Notes under the pieces: generated by a model | What the model was told of the DNA's origin: nothing | Seen by the model: the letters and a program-made list of their open reading frames with translations, nothing else | Database searches by the model: none | Part shown: positions 1 through 11,556 of the stretch, piece after piece | Layout of the letters: every line of letters begins with the position of its first letter | Numbering within the stretch: position 1 is the first letter of the stretch | Program-made: the position numbers and the translations under genes | Source of the DNA: Imbricaverruca yamaguchii | Taxonomy: Eukaryota > Arthropoda > Thecostraca > Neoverrucidae | Direction: 5' to 3' | NCBI GenBank assembly: GCA_034440575.1 | Contig: JAOTOL010001202.1 | Location: 210,001 to 274,000 of the forward strand | DNA: 64,000 bases

Positions 1-1160
1 ATTGCGTGCTATTTTCAACTGGGGCATGCAACATTGACTTTTAGCAAATGTCGTTTTTGTCCCTAAAACACCACGAGACACGCACTTTATAGTTTCAGAG
101 CTGCTCAAATCATTCGCGAGCGCGGTCAGTGCAATCCTGCGGAAGTGGGGCAACTGTTGAAGTGGGACAACTGCGCTGATGGTCTTTCACTGCGACACTT
201 CCCACCAGGACCACCATAGTCTCTGAACAAGACGACCAACATCTCGTATCAGCATAATTATTGGAGACGGATTAGTAAAAAAACGATGGGATGATAGGAG
301 GAAATTAGAAAGAAATTGGTGGAAAAACTTTAAACCGAAATTTAACTCCATGGATCTGCACGTCCGCGTATTCCACTCAAATTGTTTATAATTTCGCGTT
401 TGTCATTCGACTAATTTCACCAATCTCGGATCGACGGCAAGGCAAACCATACGCTCCAACTCACTCGACACGAACGAATGGCACGTGCTGAGGTCGCCAC
501 TGTTCGGAGGTCATTCGCCAACATCCGACGAATACCGGCTCTCCAGGACCAATCGGTAGGTGAATTGATTTAAGTTCCCGCCGAACTCGATGATAACCAA
601 CGGCATTTTCCCTCATGCGCTAACACATACACCAACCGTAATCACGTGTGTCCATCACGTGTGTCGCTATGGATCTAGATTGGGCTGCAACTCACATCTC
701 TTCGGCGAGTGCGGGGGTGTCAAGAGTGCATTCCGCCGTTCCACTGACTGACACAGGTGATTTACAATAAGCATGGTTCCTGGAAGACCCGCCGCAGCGA
801 TTTAACATCCAGGAAACGATCGAGTAAGGCGCTTCTCTTTCTCATATCCATTCAATGTGCTTGTGTTATCGCTCCGTTGTCTACCGCTCTGGTGTCTATC
901 GCTCTGCTGTCTACCGCTCAGTCAGCTTCAACATGGGGCTTCCAGAAACGTCGTAGCTGTAGCTCACTCCTCTCGATGATCGTGTTTGAAGTGTTTAAAG
1001 ATGAAGTGAGGATTCCAAACTGGGCTGCACATTCCGCTTGTGACTGGTGCGAACCAGGATACTACTGACTTGCACGTCTGCTGGCATATTGGCAGTGCTG
1101 GCTGTCTTCGGACAACCACTGACGTCATTGCGCTCGCATTCGCCATGGTCATCGATTTCC
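1..1160. other. No gene seen
   Basis: No open frame here looks protein-like and no transposon signature was recognised. Around 876-920 there are about three degenerate copies of a 15-16 base motif resembling GTCTACCGCTCTGGT. I see nothing else that can be supported. Confidence 0.5.
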
Positions 1161-1164
1161 TCCA

Positions 1165-1405
1165 TAATTATTCGATAATTCCCTACATAGGCACTTTGTG
1201 AGGAGCACGACGCCGGACCCCCTTTCTACCAGAGAGTTGCCTTCCAAGGCGCTCCGTTCCCATCCTTGATTTCTGGGGAATTCCCTACAAAGGCGCTCTG
1301 TTACCATACTTGATTACTAGGAAATTCCCCCTACACAAGCACCTCGTTCCCATTTCTTACCTGGGGAGCTCCCTACAGCGACACCTCGTTCCCAATCCTC
1401 GCTTA
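1165..1405. repeat. Degenerate tandem repeat, about 50-bp unit
   Basis: About four imperfect copies follow each other. Each contains a core close to TTCCCTACAAAGGCGCTCT, followed by GTTCCCATCCTTG and a TTTCTGGGGA-like joint. The copies differ by several bases each, so the array is old. No coding function is apparent. Confidence 0.5.
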
Positions 1406-1714
1406 ACACAGGAGCCATTTGAGGAGGATGAAGTCCTGACTCAGACAAGTGGGGTATTTCGGCTGGCACTAGAGATGTCGCAGAAGACGTGGGCGGCGTA
1501 TGTTGTTTGTTGCCGTCGTTCATCACCGTCTCACGATCCTTGAAACACTGCGACAGTAGTCCGTGACTTCGGGTTGTCCTCTTGACATGATCACAATTGT
1601 TCAACCCCAGCTTTCAGTTCGTCGGCGCTCGGTCCGTCCCCAGCCAAACCATGTCCAGTGGAGCGTCGGTCGTCGGATGACGATCGACGGCAGCGATGTT
1701 AACGGCTCGGCGTC

Positions 1715-2056
1715 TGGTAGTGGGCTGTCCCCAGAGGGTCCTGTGTGGGGGCATTTATACCGCCGGATATTTATACAGCCGGAAAGGACTGCTCATTGTC
1801 ATCGAACCTGGTGCAGAGGTCAAATCCAGCGTGCAACCATGTCCGGTGCAGGGGTTAATTCAATCGTGCAACACATAGGTGTGATTGACGTCCTGAATCC
1901 TAGGTGTTTATACGAACAATGAGGCCGACGCATGCCTGTTTTTTTTGCGAGCTGACAGCGTCTGGTGTTTCTCCTGAATTTAGTAAATAGGAATAAAGAA
2001 GACCGATGCGTGAGTACGCGTATGGTGTAGAAGTTAAATCAACCGTGTAACGCTTA
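1715..2056 (+). repeat. Dispersed repeat, copy 1 (pairs with 3835-4190)
   Basis: This stretch is a diverged direct copy of 3835-4190. Both copies contain, in the same order, a GTGCAGAGGTCAAATC-like motif recurring about every 36 bases (with CGTGCAACACAT), then GGTGTTTATACGAACAA, then GCGAGCTGACAGCGTCTGG, then a stretch ending in AAAGAAGACCGATG. The internal 36-base motif suggests that a short tandem array is part of the element. No terminal inverted repeats or coding frame were found, so the class is unknown. Confidence 0.6.
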
Positions 2057-2765
2057 TCTGTGTCTGTGATTGACGTGTTGCTCGGCTGGATGCATGGTTG
2101 GGGAGTGTGAGCTGTTACAATACCTCCCCACCACCAAAATGGGCATTTTTGCACATGCAAAAAATGCGAGAGACCGGCACCAAAGAGCGAAGGGCGACAG
2201 CAGGGGACGAACCGTGCCATGCACATAATTCCGCGAATGAGACATGATATGCAAGCGGACGTTGTGTTGTCCCTGAAGGGACAGGAACGGCGGCAATGCG
2301 GTGGCCGACAGGCAAAACACGCAAACACACGTTGAACAGCCGCGAAAATCCAATGCGCGGATGGCGAAACATGCATATATACACACACGAATACGCGAGG
2401 TCACTGCTGCGGGTACACGCGGTCACTGCGGCGGGCACTGCGGCGGGCACTTGAGGTCACTGCGGCGGCGAACGTGACGGCGGCGACGTCGACGGCTTTC
2501 GCACGACCCGATACGAACGAACTGCGTGCCCGGACGCTGGCGGGAGCACTCATAAGGGAGGGGACGGCGATGTGGGCCTCACATCAAATTGCCGTGTCGT
2601 GGGGGAGGAGATAAGTTGAGTGCGACCCGAAAGGCGCAAACGAACTGGGCCCGTCGGTCGGCGGGACGGCGGCTCGCAGAGCCGCTGTCGCCATGACGGG
2701 TATGATTCCGGCTCGTCCGGCGTGACGAGCCCCGACAACCGATCCATCGGCCGCTGAGAGGGTTG

Positions 2766-2803
2766 GGGCTTAGGGACGCATCGACTGCAGTGCTCATGCA
2801 GCC
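2766..2803 (-). repeat. SINE 3'-tail fragment
   Basis: On the plus strand this reads TTAGGGACGCATCGACTGCA followed by a CATGCAGCCC-like end. The same tail module occurs in the better preserved copies near 17723, 35370, 38080 and 45370 and is related to the 3' end of the full-length SINEs. Only the tail is left, with no tRNA-like head. A similar short match lies near 3448-3475. Confidence 0.4.
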
Positions 2804-2819
2804 CGCTGAGAGGGTAGAG

Positions 2820-3360
2820 GATGCCGTCATTTCTGTTTCAGGTGTGAATGTAAAATGCCTGCTTGTGCTGGGACCACGAAGGCCAATTTGGTGGTTAAAC
2901 TACTAAGCTCAAATTGCAAACGATGGAGGGTCTGAGTCACTCGATGAATGTTGTCTTCCAGGTAGGTCAGGCAGAGAATCAGTGTGAGGGAGATACGAGT
3001 GCGAGATTAGGCCTTGGAGTAAAAATCATCACTGGCGTTTAACAAGACGCACAGGGTTTGTTTCGTTAATCAAAGCCCGACGATTTTGCGTGGCAGGAAC
3101 TGCTGTCTGGTTGAGGACGTGCAAGAGAACATTGAATAGAGGAGCCATGGCATTTCCTGGTTGCGTAGCAATTCTATGTTATTTTTCAAATGGTGGATCT
3201 CGGATTTGGTAGCGGTGCTAAAGAAATATGATAGTGCGTTCCCAGTGCCGTTAATAAGTCCTCTTTTCTGACGAAGCGCTCGAGTATAGGGTGTATGATA
3301 TAGCAACTCGCGATAGGTGGCGGATAGGCACGTAGTTCCATGCTCGAGGTCAATTCTTGG
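2820..3360 (-). pseudogene. Relic of a retroelement envelope-like gene
   Basis: On the minus strand one frame (3070-3360) has a basic RQKR furin-type cleavage site near 3270. A glycine-rich, hydrophobic stretch typical of a fusion peptide follows at once, and then a leucine-rich helical segment. Further downstream (2820-3000) a second helical, coiled-coil-like piece is readable in another frame. This order resembles the F-type envelope proteins that some gypsy/errantivirus-like and related insect retroelements carry. The call is by resemblance only. The reading frame is broken, no start codon or transmembrane anchor was found, and no matching gag or pol lies next to it, so it is an isolated dead fragment. 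An unrelated chance basic motif is possible. Confidence 0.4.
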
Positions 3361-3834
3361 TTTGTTCTTTTCACATTAGTCGCGGGCATGGGTTCCGTGG
3401 TTTGGATGACATTGGTCAAGCCGAAATGACGGTTCGCAAGGGAACGGGATATTGGGGGTTTAGGGACGCATCGAGGAAACTGGATAATTCTGAGAGTACC
3501 TGGATGGCGTCATGTATGTGCACAATTTGGTTACCGTACGGGGTCATGGGGATTGTTGCGGTCATCGCCCAGGAACTGTATATGGAGTACATATTTCCTA
3601 AAAGCATGAAAAGGTGTACGGGATCCCGTGCAGCATTTTCGGAGTGTCATTTTCTCTGTGAACAATTAAAATCCGGCCAAGAATTACGCAGTTTACCCCG
3701 AGGGTCATTGCACATTGAAACTGAAGATATTACTTATAATGGCATGATCTATAATAAACAGCATGCGAAGATCAAGCAACATATCCGATGGCGTTCTTTT
3801 CTTGGAACATCCACTATTTGCGAATGTGTACACT

Positions 3835-4190
3835 GGTGGTGCCTGGTGTCTGGCGTTCGGCGTCTGGTGGTGGTCTGACCCCCGCAGAGGTAGGACTGCT
3901 CTTTGTCCTGGAATCTGGTGCAGAAGTGAGATCAAGCGTGCAGCACATGTCTGGCGCAGATGTTAATTCGACCGCGCAACGAATATGTGTCAATGACACC
4001 CCTGGGTGTTTATATGTGTGAATGACTGAACCCTGGGTGTTTATACGAACAAGGTGCTTGATTTTTGTGAGCTAACATCGTCTGGTGTTTCTCCGGAATT
4101 TAGTTGATAGGATTAAAGAAGACCGATGTGTGAGGAATTTACGTCTGGAGCAGAAGTTACGTCAACCGTGCAGTTGACGTAACTTCTGCG
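3835..4190 (+). repeat. Dispersed repeat, copy 2 (pairs with 1715-2056)
   Basis: This is the second copy of the roughly 340-base dispersed repeat described at 1715-2056, in the same orientation and about 2.1 kb away. It has two versions of the TGGGTGTTTATA segment where copy 1 has one clear version. A short inverted repeat sits at its end near 4150-4187 (GACGTAACTTCTG and its complement), which could mark an element terminus. Confidence 0.6.
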
Positions 4191-4267
4191 CGCCATTCGT
4201 CCCCTATCCGCGAAAAACCTGAGGGGGGCGGGGGGCGGTTGAAGACCCCCGAGACGGGACGGGTTAA
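4190..4267. repeat. Right end of a TTAA-type MITE
   Basis: The stretch from TATCCGCGAAAAACCTGAGG to GACGGGACGGGTTAA matches the right end of the intact element at 38288-39198 almost base for base. It ends in TTAA at 4264-4267, the expected target site. I cannot find the matching left end upstream, so the copy is truncated. It abuts a second TTAA-related repeat. Confidence 0.65.
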
Positions 4268-5515
4268 GGCTAGAGCAACGAAATTCGCAGGGTGGATGGG
4301 CACAATAGTGAACTCTATTGTGTGCAAATTTCCTGACCTTAGGTGAATATCTTCAAGGTCAAATGAGGTTAAAATATAAATTTAAAAAATTTATGGTTCT
4401 GCGAAGCTTGGCTTGTCACTGTTACGGATCGCTGTGATTGCGTTTAGATGCTCCAAAATTGGCATTAATGATGTTTTGGTCATCACTAATGACGCAATAC
4501 AGATGCCAGATCCGCCATTTGACCTCAGGTCACCTACATAGGAGCACTTTATCAGGTCATTACCTGCTCCAGTCAGCGGAAACGGACTGCCCACCCGACT
4601 GCTCCGTTGGGCGGCTCGGCACAATCGCCTTCCCAAAGAAAGGAGTGAAATACATGAGTAAAGTATGGAAACGCTTTGGCACACAATGACAAACAGGGAG
4701 TAGGGAGTAACATGCAAAGTGGCATCAATCGCATGACAGTCATTTGCATCTATGACAACATTCCAGCTGACCAAGTTTGGTTCCATTAGCCCGTCATGAA
4801 CTTGACCTGACTTGACCTCGGCGACCCAACATGACTTTTAAATTACATAGCATAACAATATGCATCAAACAAATCGCTAGTGTTGTCAAGAACACTTCCC
4901 TTGTGCCAATATACGGGAAGCGCATTAGGGCCGATTTTTGTGGTCTTGCGCTGCGAAATTAAGTTATTTTAATGGCCCCTAACTCGAAAAAGTTTCAGCC
5001 GACTTTCATTTGTCTTACGTTAAACAATGCGCCGGTCATTTCTAAGCGGGTACGCAAAAAATGGCGTAAATCGGCCGGTACGACATGGAGGTATGTACGA
5101 AAAATCGGAGGGGTGGACGGATTTCGCAAGCCCCTGCCCAGGGCGTGCGTTAACCTGTCATGAACTTGACCAGACCTGACCTCGGTGACCTGACATGAGT
5201 TTGAAACAACATAGCATAACAATATACATCAAATAAGTCGCTAGTGTTGCCAAGAACATTTCCTTTTTGGCAAAATACAGGAAGCACATTAGCGCCGATA
5301 TTTGTGGTCCGGCGCTGATAATTCTTTTTACTTTAACGACTCCTAACTCGACAAATTCTCGGTCAATTTTCGTTTTTCTTACTTTAAACAATTCACAGGT
5401 CAATTCTAGGCAGGTACACAAACAATGACGCATATCGGCTCGTAAAATCTGGAGTTATCTTGGAAAAACCGGAGGGGTTGACGGATTTCGCCCCCTCCAG
5501 GGCGCGTGTTCAGAG
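4268..5515 (+). repeat. TTAA-family repeat with internal 360-bp duplication
   Basis: This repeat is the same family, in opposite orientation, as 26330-27139. Shared landmarks are GAGCAACGAAATTCGCAG near the start, CACAATAG..ACTCTATTGTGTG, the block around 4555-4640, and GTCATGAACTTGACCTGAC. The last 360 bases occur twice in tandem (about 4790-5150 and 5155-5510). Each copy ends in a CCAGGGCG(C/T)GTGTT-like terminus, and the first of these continues to TTAA at 5151. Open frames on either strand here are conserved between the two family members only as DNA and show no recognisable domain. I treat it as non-coding mobile DNA. Confidence 0.6.
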
Positions 5516-5519
5516 AAGA

Positions 5520-6800
5520 GGCATATAGTGGACCTCTCTTTTCTGAAACCAAATTGCTTATCAGAAATTAGGTTGTGTAGGGTGAAATGTTCAAAGAATT
5601 GGTTGTAGTTAATCTTTTCTAATATTTTTGACATATATGAAAGAATACTAAGTGGTCTGTAGTTACTAAATGTTGATGGGTCACCTTTTTGTAGATGAGC
5701 TTTACGACAACAATTTTGAATGGCTTGGGGAAGATCCCACTACTCAGACATAAGTTGATGATATGGGTAAGTGTGGTAATATAGACCTATATGACTGTTT
5801 AAATATCCTAGAACTTATTCCCTCAATTTCAGACCAGACATTTTTAAACAAGCGATTACTGCATCTAAATTGTATTCTGTCACTGCTTATAGCACCACTG
5901 ATATATCTGGGTAGGTGTTCATATATTCCAAAGCATTGATGTTGCTTTTATAAATTTGTTCTATCAATTGTGGTGCAATTTCTGTGAAGTATTTTTTTTA
6001 AATCCCTCAGCTATAGCTGTGCCATTTTCCAGACTGATGTCTGAATCCGTGTTCATTTTTTTCAGGTTTATTATGCCTTGAAAGAGATTTCCTCAGTATA
6101 TTGTTAAGTATTTTACATGTCTCTTTTGGATTAGTTTGATGTTTGTCAAATTCCACTTCATAATGAAGCATTTTTGCTTTTCTGAGTATTGCAATCAGTG
6201 TTTTGTATACCTGTTATATTTATTTCTTGCTTTCAACAGTTCGATATGTAAGTTTTTTTATTAAATAATAATTGCTTTTGGTCGATTAAGCATAATATTG
6301 CAGGTGAAATCCATGACTTTATGGAGGTTGTTTTCTTTGACATGACTTGAGTATGCGTACACTTACCAATCAAACTCTTATATGTATTAATTAAACTGAT
6401 ACATGCTTTCTCAGGATCATTGTCATAAAGAATCCCTTCAAGCTCATTGGTTAGATGATCCCTCAGCCTGTCCATTTCATCAAAGTCAAAGGTAGTTCTA
6501 GTTCTTTTTGCAGCGATTGGTTTTACGACTGAAAATTCTGATGTTGAAAAAATAGATAAGTGATCAGATAAATTAGACTTAATGATGCCGGCTTTTAAAA
6601 AAAATATGTTTGACACATCATTACATAAAATATTGTCCATTAATGTGGATGATGTATCACATACATGAGTAGCCTTTGATATTAAAATAAAACCATGAGA
6701 GCCTATAGACATGAAAAATGAGTCAGCGAAGTGGCTGTTTGGGATTGAAAAAGGTCAGTATTTAGATCTCCAGTGATGTGGGTAGGCATGCTCAGTTGGT
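5520..6800 (-). pseudogene. Decayed jockey/CR1-like LINE (endonuclease end plus start of RT)
   Basis: On the minus strand, 6712-6233 is the end of an apurinic-type endonuclease. Its SHGFILISKATHV segment, the later STLMDNIL and the SNLSDHLSIF motif fit the C-terminal part of LINE endonucleases, where the SDH motif is catalytic. The preceding GDLNTDLF-like motif is readable near 6760. Further downstream (about 5900-5590) the start of reverse transcriptase is visible as KGDPSTFSNYRPLSILS followed by SKILERL. Stops and frameshifts separate the pieces and no RT palm motif follows, so the copy is dead and truncated. No gag-like part is attached. Confidence 0.75.
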
Positions 6801-7340
6801 TTATTGTTGTTAGACACACCTAAAATTCTGAGAGAAATTGTGCATTATGACCAGGTGCACGATATATCTGGCATATTCAAATACTTTATATACATATTTT
6901 TTTATATGATCTACTGATATTTTTAGAATCGTGGAACTTACAATTCTCCCGAACGCGTTTAAAATGAGAATACGTAAGGGTCATCTGATAATATATTCAA
7001 GAATGGGTCAAATGTTTTATTTTCCAAGGTAAGTAGGTATATAACCTAGTTGTAAGACCTATGTAGCAAGGTAGTTCAATAATTGTATTAGAACAATATA
7101 CCTGTTCTCCTTCTCACCGGACTCGGATGACTACATGCAAGTCACGGTCACCGATAATGTCATATTCCTGGAAATATGCTGGAACAGTTGAAGATGACAA
7201 TTTTCGAAACAATGACACTGAAGAAAAGGTAATGAGTGGAAACAAGTCAAAAACGCTAAGTCATAATCAGCCCAAACGGTTTAAAAAGGCTTAAGGTCAA
7301 CCCACTGACAAGACCTTGACATTAGATAATGACCTGGAAA

Positions 7341-7343
<3 letters not shown>

Positions 7344-7403
<60 letters not shown>
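7344..7403. repeat. (AT)n microsatellite
   Basis: About 30 uninterrupted AT dinucleotides immediately precede the SINE head that starts at 7404. The repeat could be the insertion target or have grown from it. Confidence 0.95.
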
Positions 7404-7406
<3 letters not shown>

Positions 7407-7575
7407 TGGCCGAGTGGTTGGGGTGTTAAGCTTTGGGTACCAAAGGTCCCGGGTTCAACACTCGCACCGCTCGGAACACTTTTCAATCCCGCGGCCCACC
7501 GGCGAAACAGTGTGGGCGGCGCTATTCGCCGTGAATGTGCATAACGACGCGCGTGAATCACTCAACAAACAATAA
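7404..7575 (+). mobile_element. tRNA-derived SINE, family 1
   Basis: The head reads TTGGCCGAGTGGTTGGGGTG, which has the form of an RNA polymerase III A box of a tRNA-Leu/Ser-like gene. About 40 bases later CCCGGGTTCAACACT forms the B box. The body (GCGGCCCACCGGCGAAACAG, then GCCGTGAATGTGCA) and the tail with AACAAACAATAA match three minus-strand copies at 18674, 52524 and 60617. The tail carries the GACGCGCGTGAATCA segment related to the tails of other SINE families here. It has no coding capacity and would depend on a LINE for movement. Confidence 0.85.
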
Positions 7576-8224
7576 ACAGTTCGTGGACAACACAGCTGGT
7601 CGCGACCTACACGCGTGGCAGCCAAACTCCACCCACCTTGTCTCCCTCGTCGTCGCAGTAGCTCATCAGATAACTGCCGGTCAGGTTCAGCTGGAGGTTC
7701 TGTCGGAGCGCGACCAGTGTCAACGAGTTGGCGCGCGCGGGGGGGGGAGGAGGGATTATTTTTTAGGCGTCCCGGATCATAACGGTCGTTTGCGCCGCCT
7801 TTTAGGCGAGTACGTTACATGTCTGTCTCTAAAGGCGAGTGTTTGCAATCAAGGTGCAGGCAAGTGAACATTTACGTAAAGGGAACTCTACGTTATAGTT
7901 TGTGTTATATATTGATGTTGAAAGCGGGGGCTAGGTTGGGGACATCTCCCTGACGTCTAAATGGTTTTCATTTTAATATGCGCCACAAAGAAGTAGTCCG
8001 GGTGGGGGGTGGGGGTGTTGAGAGTGGCGAGAAGTAAATTTTTCCAGGGTGCCGACTTTGGCCTACTCTTATCGAAGAACACCGTGCGAACAAAGAGGTA
8101 ATTATCCACATCGCCTATCACGCCGGCCGCCGCGTGTTAGTTGCTAGTAGCGGGTTAGTTTCATGCTATGCCATAGCCGTTTTGCGTTATAAGTTGCAAG
8201 ACAAATCGGCTCATTTACGTCCGA

Positions 8225-8870
8225 TTGCACACTCAACGTAACACATCCACACACTCGACACAGACACAAACATCACACACGACCTCACTACCAACCAAAG
8301 ACACAGACAAACACAACAATCATAATCAGGCTACAACACAAAGCAACAAAACAAAACAAACCTCGACACCACTCGCCCACCCACTCAACACAGGAACCAC
8401 CCGCAGTGTCACAACGCGGATCACGCAACACATCACCAGTCATAGGATCATCAGGACCATCAGAACCACTACTAACACCATACGCAGTACGCAAAAATCT
8501 ACGCTTCCAATTCGAAACACTCACAGACGCATACAACGACAACAGCTCGGAAACCACAGTCACTACTCACGCACCTACAACAAGAGCAAATCACAAACAA
8601 AACATGACCTCTACCAACAACACAAAAAAAACAACCGCACCAAATCCTCTCGACACTAATCAACATCCTAACAACTCCATGGACCCAATATCTCCCTAAG
8701 TCTACCCATGTACAAAGTATTTAAAAAAAGGAAAACAGAAGAAAAAACATACAGAACAAAAACAACACCAAAAACAAGAGAATCAAAACAAACTAAAAAA
8801 AACAAAAAACAAAAACAAAATAAAACCAGACAGAAAATATAGGCCCAAACCAGTGCATATGATATGGAAT
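8225..8870 (+). other. AC-rich, G-poor block of unknown origin
   Basis: For about 650 bases the plus strand is almost free of G. It runs first as CACACA/ACAC-rich and then as A-rich sequence with blocks such as AAAACAAAAACAAAATAAAA. Two long open frames (8225-8659 and 8406-8699) exist mainly because G-poor DNA lacks TAG and TGA stops. The second includes a more normal stretch around residues 1-45. Extreme strand asymmetry like this is often seen in the 5' part or internal region of retroelements, but no domain was recognised and I would not call a gene. Confidence 0.35.
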
Positions 8871-9266
8871 CTTGCACTGTTCACTGAACGGCGATGACCT
8901 GACCATACCCCACACCCTCTACAACCCATATGGCACCGACCGGACCACCAGCTAAATCATCTCATCTGTAACTCGCCTAAACAGCCGATATCACCGGAGG
9001 GTGGCAGGCTGGTCAAATTTAACTATAAACAAACATAAGGCATACCTCGTAGGCCTTGTGTATGTGGACGTGTGATGGTAGGTGTTGTGAGTCGAAAGTC
9101 GGTACTGGAAGCTTGGGAGTCGAACGTGCCCACGTCTAATCTGGCTGATTGTGGCTGTGGCGTCCAGGAGGAATGGGACGTCGAACAGTGCGGCGATGCT
9201 GTCAAGTGGTACGTTATCCGGCTCTGGGGCGCAAATGTAGCCCCGGCTGGCGTTCAGAGTGCGGTG

Positions 9267-9435
9267 TTTTTTTAATTGGATTGTGGCTTCACGACGCACT
9301 CAGCAGCTGCGGCCATATGGCGGCGCCTGCCTCTCACCCTGGCAGGAAGGGCGGGCGTCGCGGGGAATCGAACCCCGTACCCCTGGCTTGCCAGACGTCT
9401 GATCGTTTAGCTTAACAACTGAGCTACCGACGCCC
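9267..9435 (-). mobile_element. tRNA-derived SINE, family 3
   Basis: Read on the minus strand, the element opens with a tRNA-like head (GGGGCGTCGGTAGCTCAGTT, then GGGGTTCGATTCCCCGCG as B box and T arm). The body contains GGCAGGCGCCGCCATATGG and the end is GTGCGTCGTGAAGCCACAAT. It is flanked by a 12-bp target duplication, CAGAGTGCGGTG at 9255-9266 and CAGAGTGCGATG at 9436-9447, with one mismatch. The head folds poorly between D arm and T arm (about 30 bases where about 22 are expected), so it is a SINE head and not a working tRNA gene. Confidence 0.8.
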
Positions 9436-10963
9436 CAGAGTGCGATGCAACGTGAAAGAGCAACGCTGGTTGTTGGAGGTGGTTGTGTTTAGTAGAGTTT
9501 GTCAGCGCTGCTCTGTGTTTGGACGACGGCGCGCGGCCTCGTCTCGCGGCGAACGACAAGGAAGCCCCACCCGCCGGCGAGCGGTAGGCAAGGTGTGACG
9601 CACCAGCAACGTCACGCTGCGATAGCGGCTCTCAAGGGCAACCGTCGATCGCGAGTCGGCGAGCAAGTCGCGACCCGAGTTCACGCTACTCTTCCCGATT
9701 TCCCAATTAAATGCCGGCAGAGATGAAGGTAGAGTTGGATTTGTGCTTTGGAACCCAGCAGGCGGAAAGGAAATCTTGGTGGTATTTCAACTAGTGCGCA
9801 CTTAGATATGAGAGTATGCCCTTTTCTTTCTGGTACAAAACCTCATTTTTGTTTAGTTCATTCGGGCTTGATAATTTTAATCCAGCAGCAACAAGCCTCC
9901 AGTAATCTTCAAAGAACTTAATCATTTGGAAAAAAACGAATGGATAATTTTCGGAGAAGACAATGTTCCGAATGACAAACATCAAGGAGAAGGCTGTCTG
10001 GGGGGGGGGGGAGGCTGGGGATACTGCTTGTCGTGCACCGTGTTTGCGGGAAGTGAGGTGCTGCGCCAGCCCTACTCACCAGGAATTGCTGGAAAGCGCC
10101 GATCGACATGTTCGTAAATTGCGACATCGGCAGACTGATCTTCTTGCGCAGCCGAACATTTTGGTCGTGGTAGCGCACCCGGAAGCACACAGTTTCCGCC
10201 ATGATAACAATGGCGAGAACTGAACTCCCCGAAACGGTGCTCCAGTGAGACTACACGCCGTGCTCCGGTGAGATCGCTGATGACGCTCCGGTGACACTAC
10301 TAACGGTGCTCTCGAGAGACCACGAACAGTGCTCCGGAACACTGCCTGGAAAAGGTCACGGTCGTTACCGAATATTACACTTCAGATGAACAACACTTGT
10401 ACTGCACTTCTACGCAATACTGGAGAAATAATGTTGACCAGCTGAGGGCGATCCCCTACAACATTCTGATACAGCACGTTGGAAAGAATTTATTGAATTA
10501 TTTCCCCCTTCATATTACCCTAGATAAATCGCCCACACACATGTGAGCTTTCAGACTTTCTAAAGAAATGTTAGTTTTCATGCAATAAGAACGAGTTTTC
10601 CTGTCCGTGCATGCAGTACGAGACCAAACGAGAGAAGGTGGTTCAGGGCTACTATTCTATACTCAGATTGCCCGCACGTGCATGGACATCACTGTAGCTG
10701 GCCACCTAGAAATGATCCAAATTTAAAGGAACACAAAAGATACCTGATGACAAAATACCGGATTTCATTCATTCTCAGATATGTCAAAAACGAATAAAAA
10801 ATAAAAGTAAGACGTTTCAAACTGTTCGCTCTGGGGCTGTCCGTTCATAGTTGGACCACTCTCTGAACAAAAACAGCAGTGGGCATGGAATTCAACACCG
10901 TTCATTTCGACGCAAAATGATATCCGGGAAATCTTTGCATCTGAATCTAATGAACGTAATCGT

Positions 10964-11121
10964 GGTTATTGGTTTACTACACCTCGGCCATTAAGTCATG
11001 TAGTGTCGCCAATCTCTCACGCCGATTGGTTGCAAGCGAAGAGTAGCGACAGGTGAGGCTCGAACCCACAATCTTTTGATTGTGAGAAGGGGAACTTACC
11101 CCTAGACTACTCGTCCCCTGC
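10964..11121 (-). mobile_element. tRNA-derived SINE, family 2
   Basis: On the minus strand the head reads GGGGACGAGTAGTCTAGGGG with GGTTCGAGCCTCACCTGTCG as B box. The body GCTACTCTTCGCTTGCAACC and the ATTGGCGACACTACATGAC tail match copies at 28399 and 61144. The target duplication is TGAACGTAATCGT (10951-10963) versus TGAACATAATCGT (11122-11134), 13 bp with one mismatch, so both insertion boundaries are defined. Confidence 0.85.
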
Positions 11122-11556
11122 TGAACATAATCGTAAGTCATTCAGACCATCAGGTCAGAAGCCATAGCCCGGGGAGTGATATTTTGGGTGATTTTAGCAT
11201 CTTTTCAAACCCGTAAAAACAAAACAAATGGAAAGTCATATCAACCTATATATTTTGGAAATCCCAAAATCAAAGAACTTGGAGAAAAGAAGACATGCCA
11301 TAGATAAAGCTTTGACCCGTTGACTATGTAAGGCAAAATGGTAAAAACTCATAAATACTATCTCGGTTCGCAAATTATTAACGATATATTTTCTCAGACA
11401 ATAATCTTTCGACAGAAAGCAGAAAGGTGGTGATATCCGCATCACAAAGGCGAATTTAAGCAAGTTCATTCTCGATTGCGCTGCCAACTGGTGATGACGG
11501 CGGACAATTCATATTTCTGGACAAACATCATATGTGAGGTGACATTTTTAATCAGC

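Noticed and set aside
9350..9436. Possible tRNA gene on the minus strand
   Set aside because: The acceptor and T arms pair, but the anticodon region is too long and does not fold. The whole is the head of a SINE flanked by a 12-bp target duplication.
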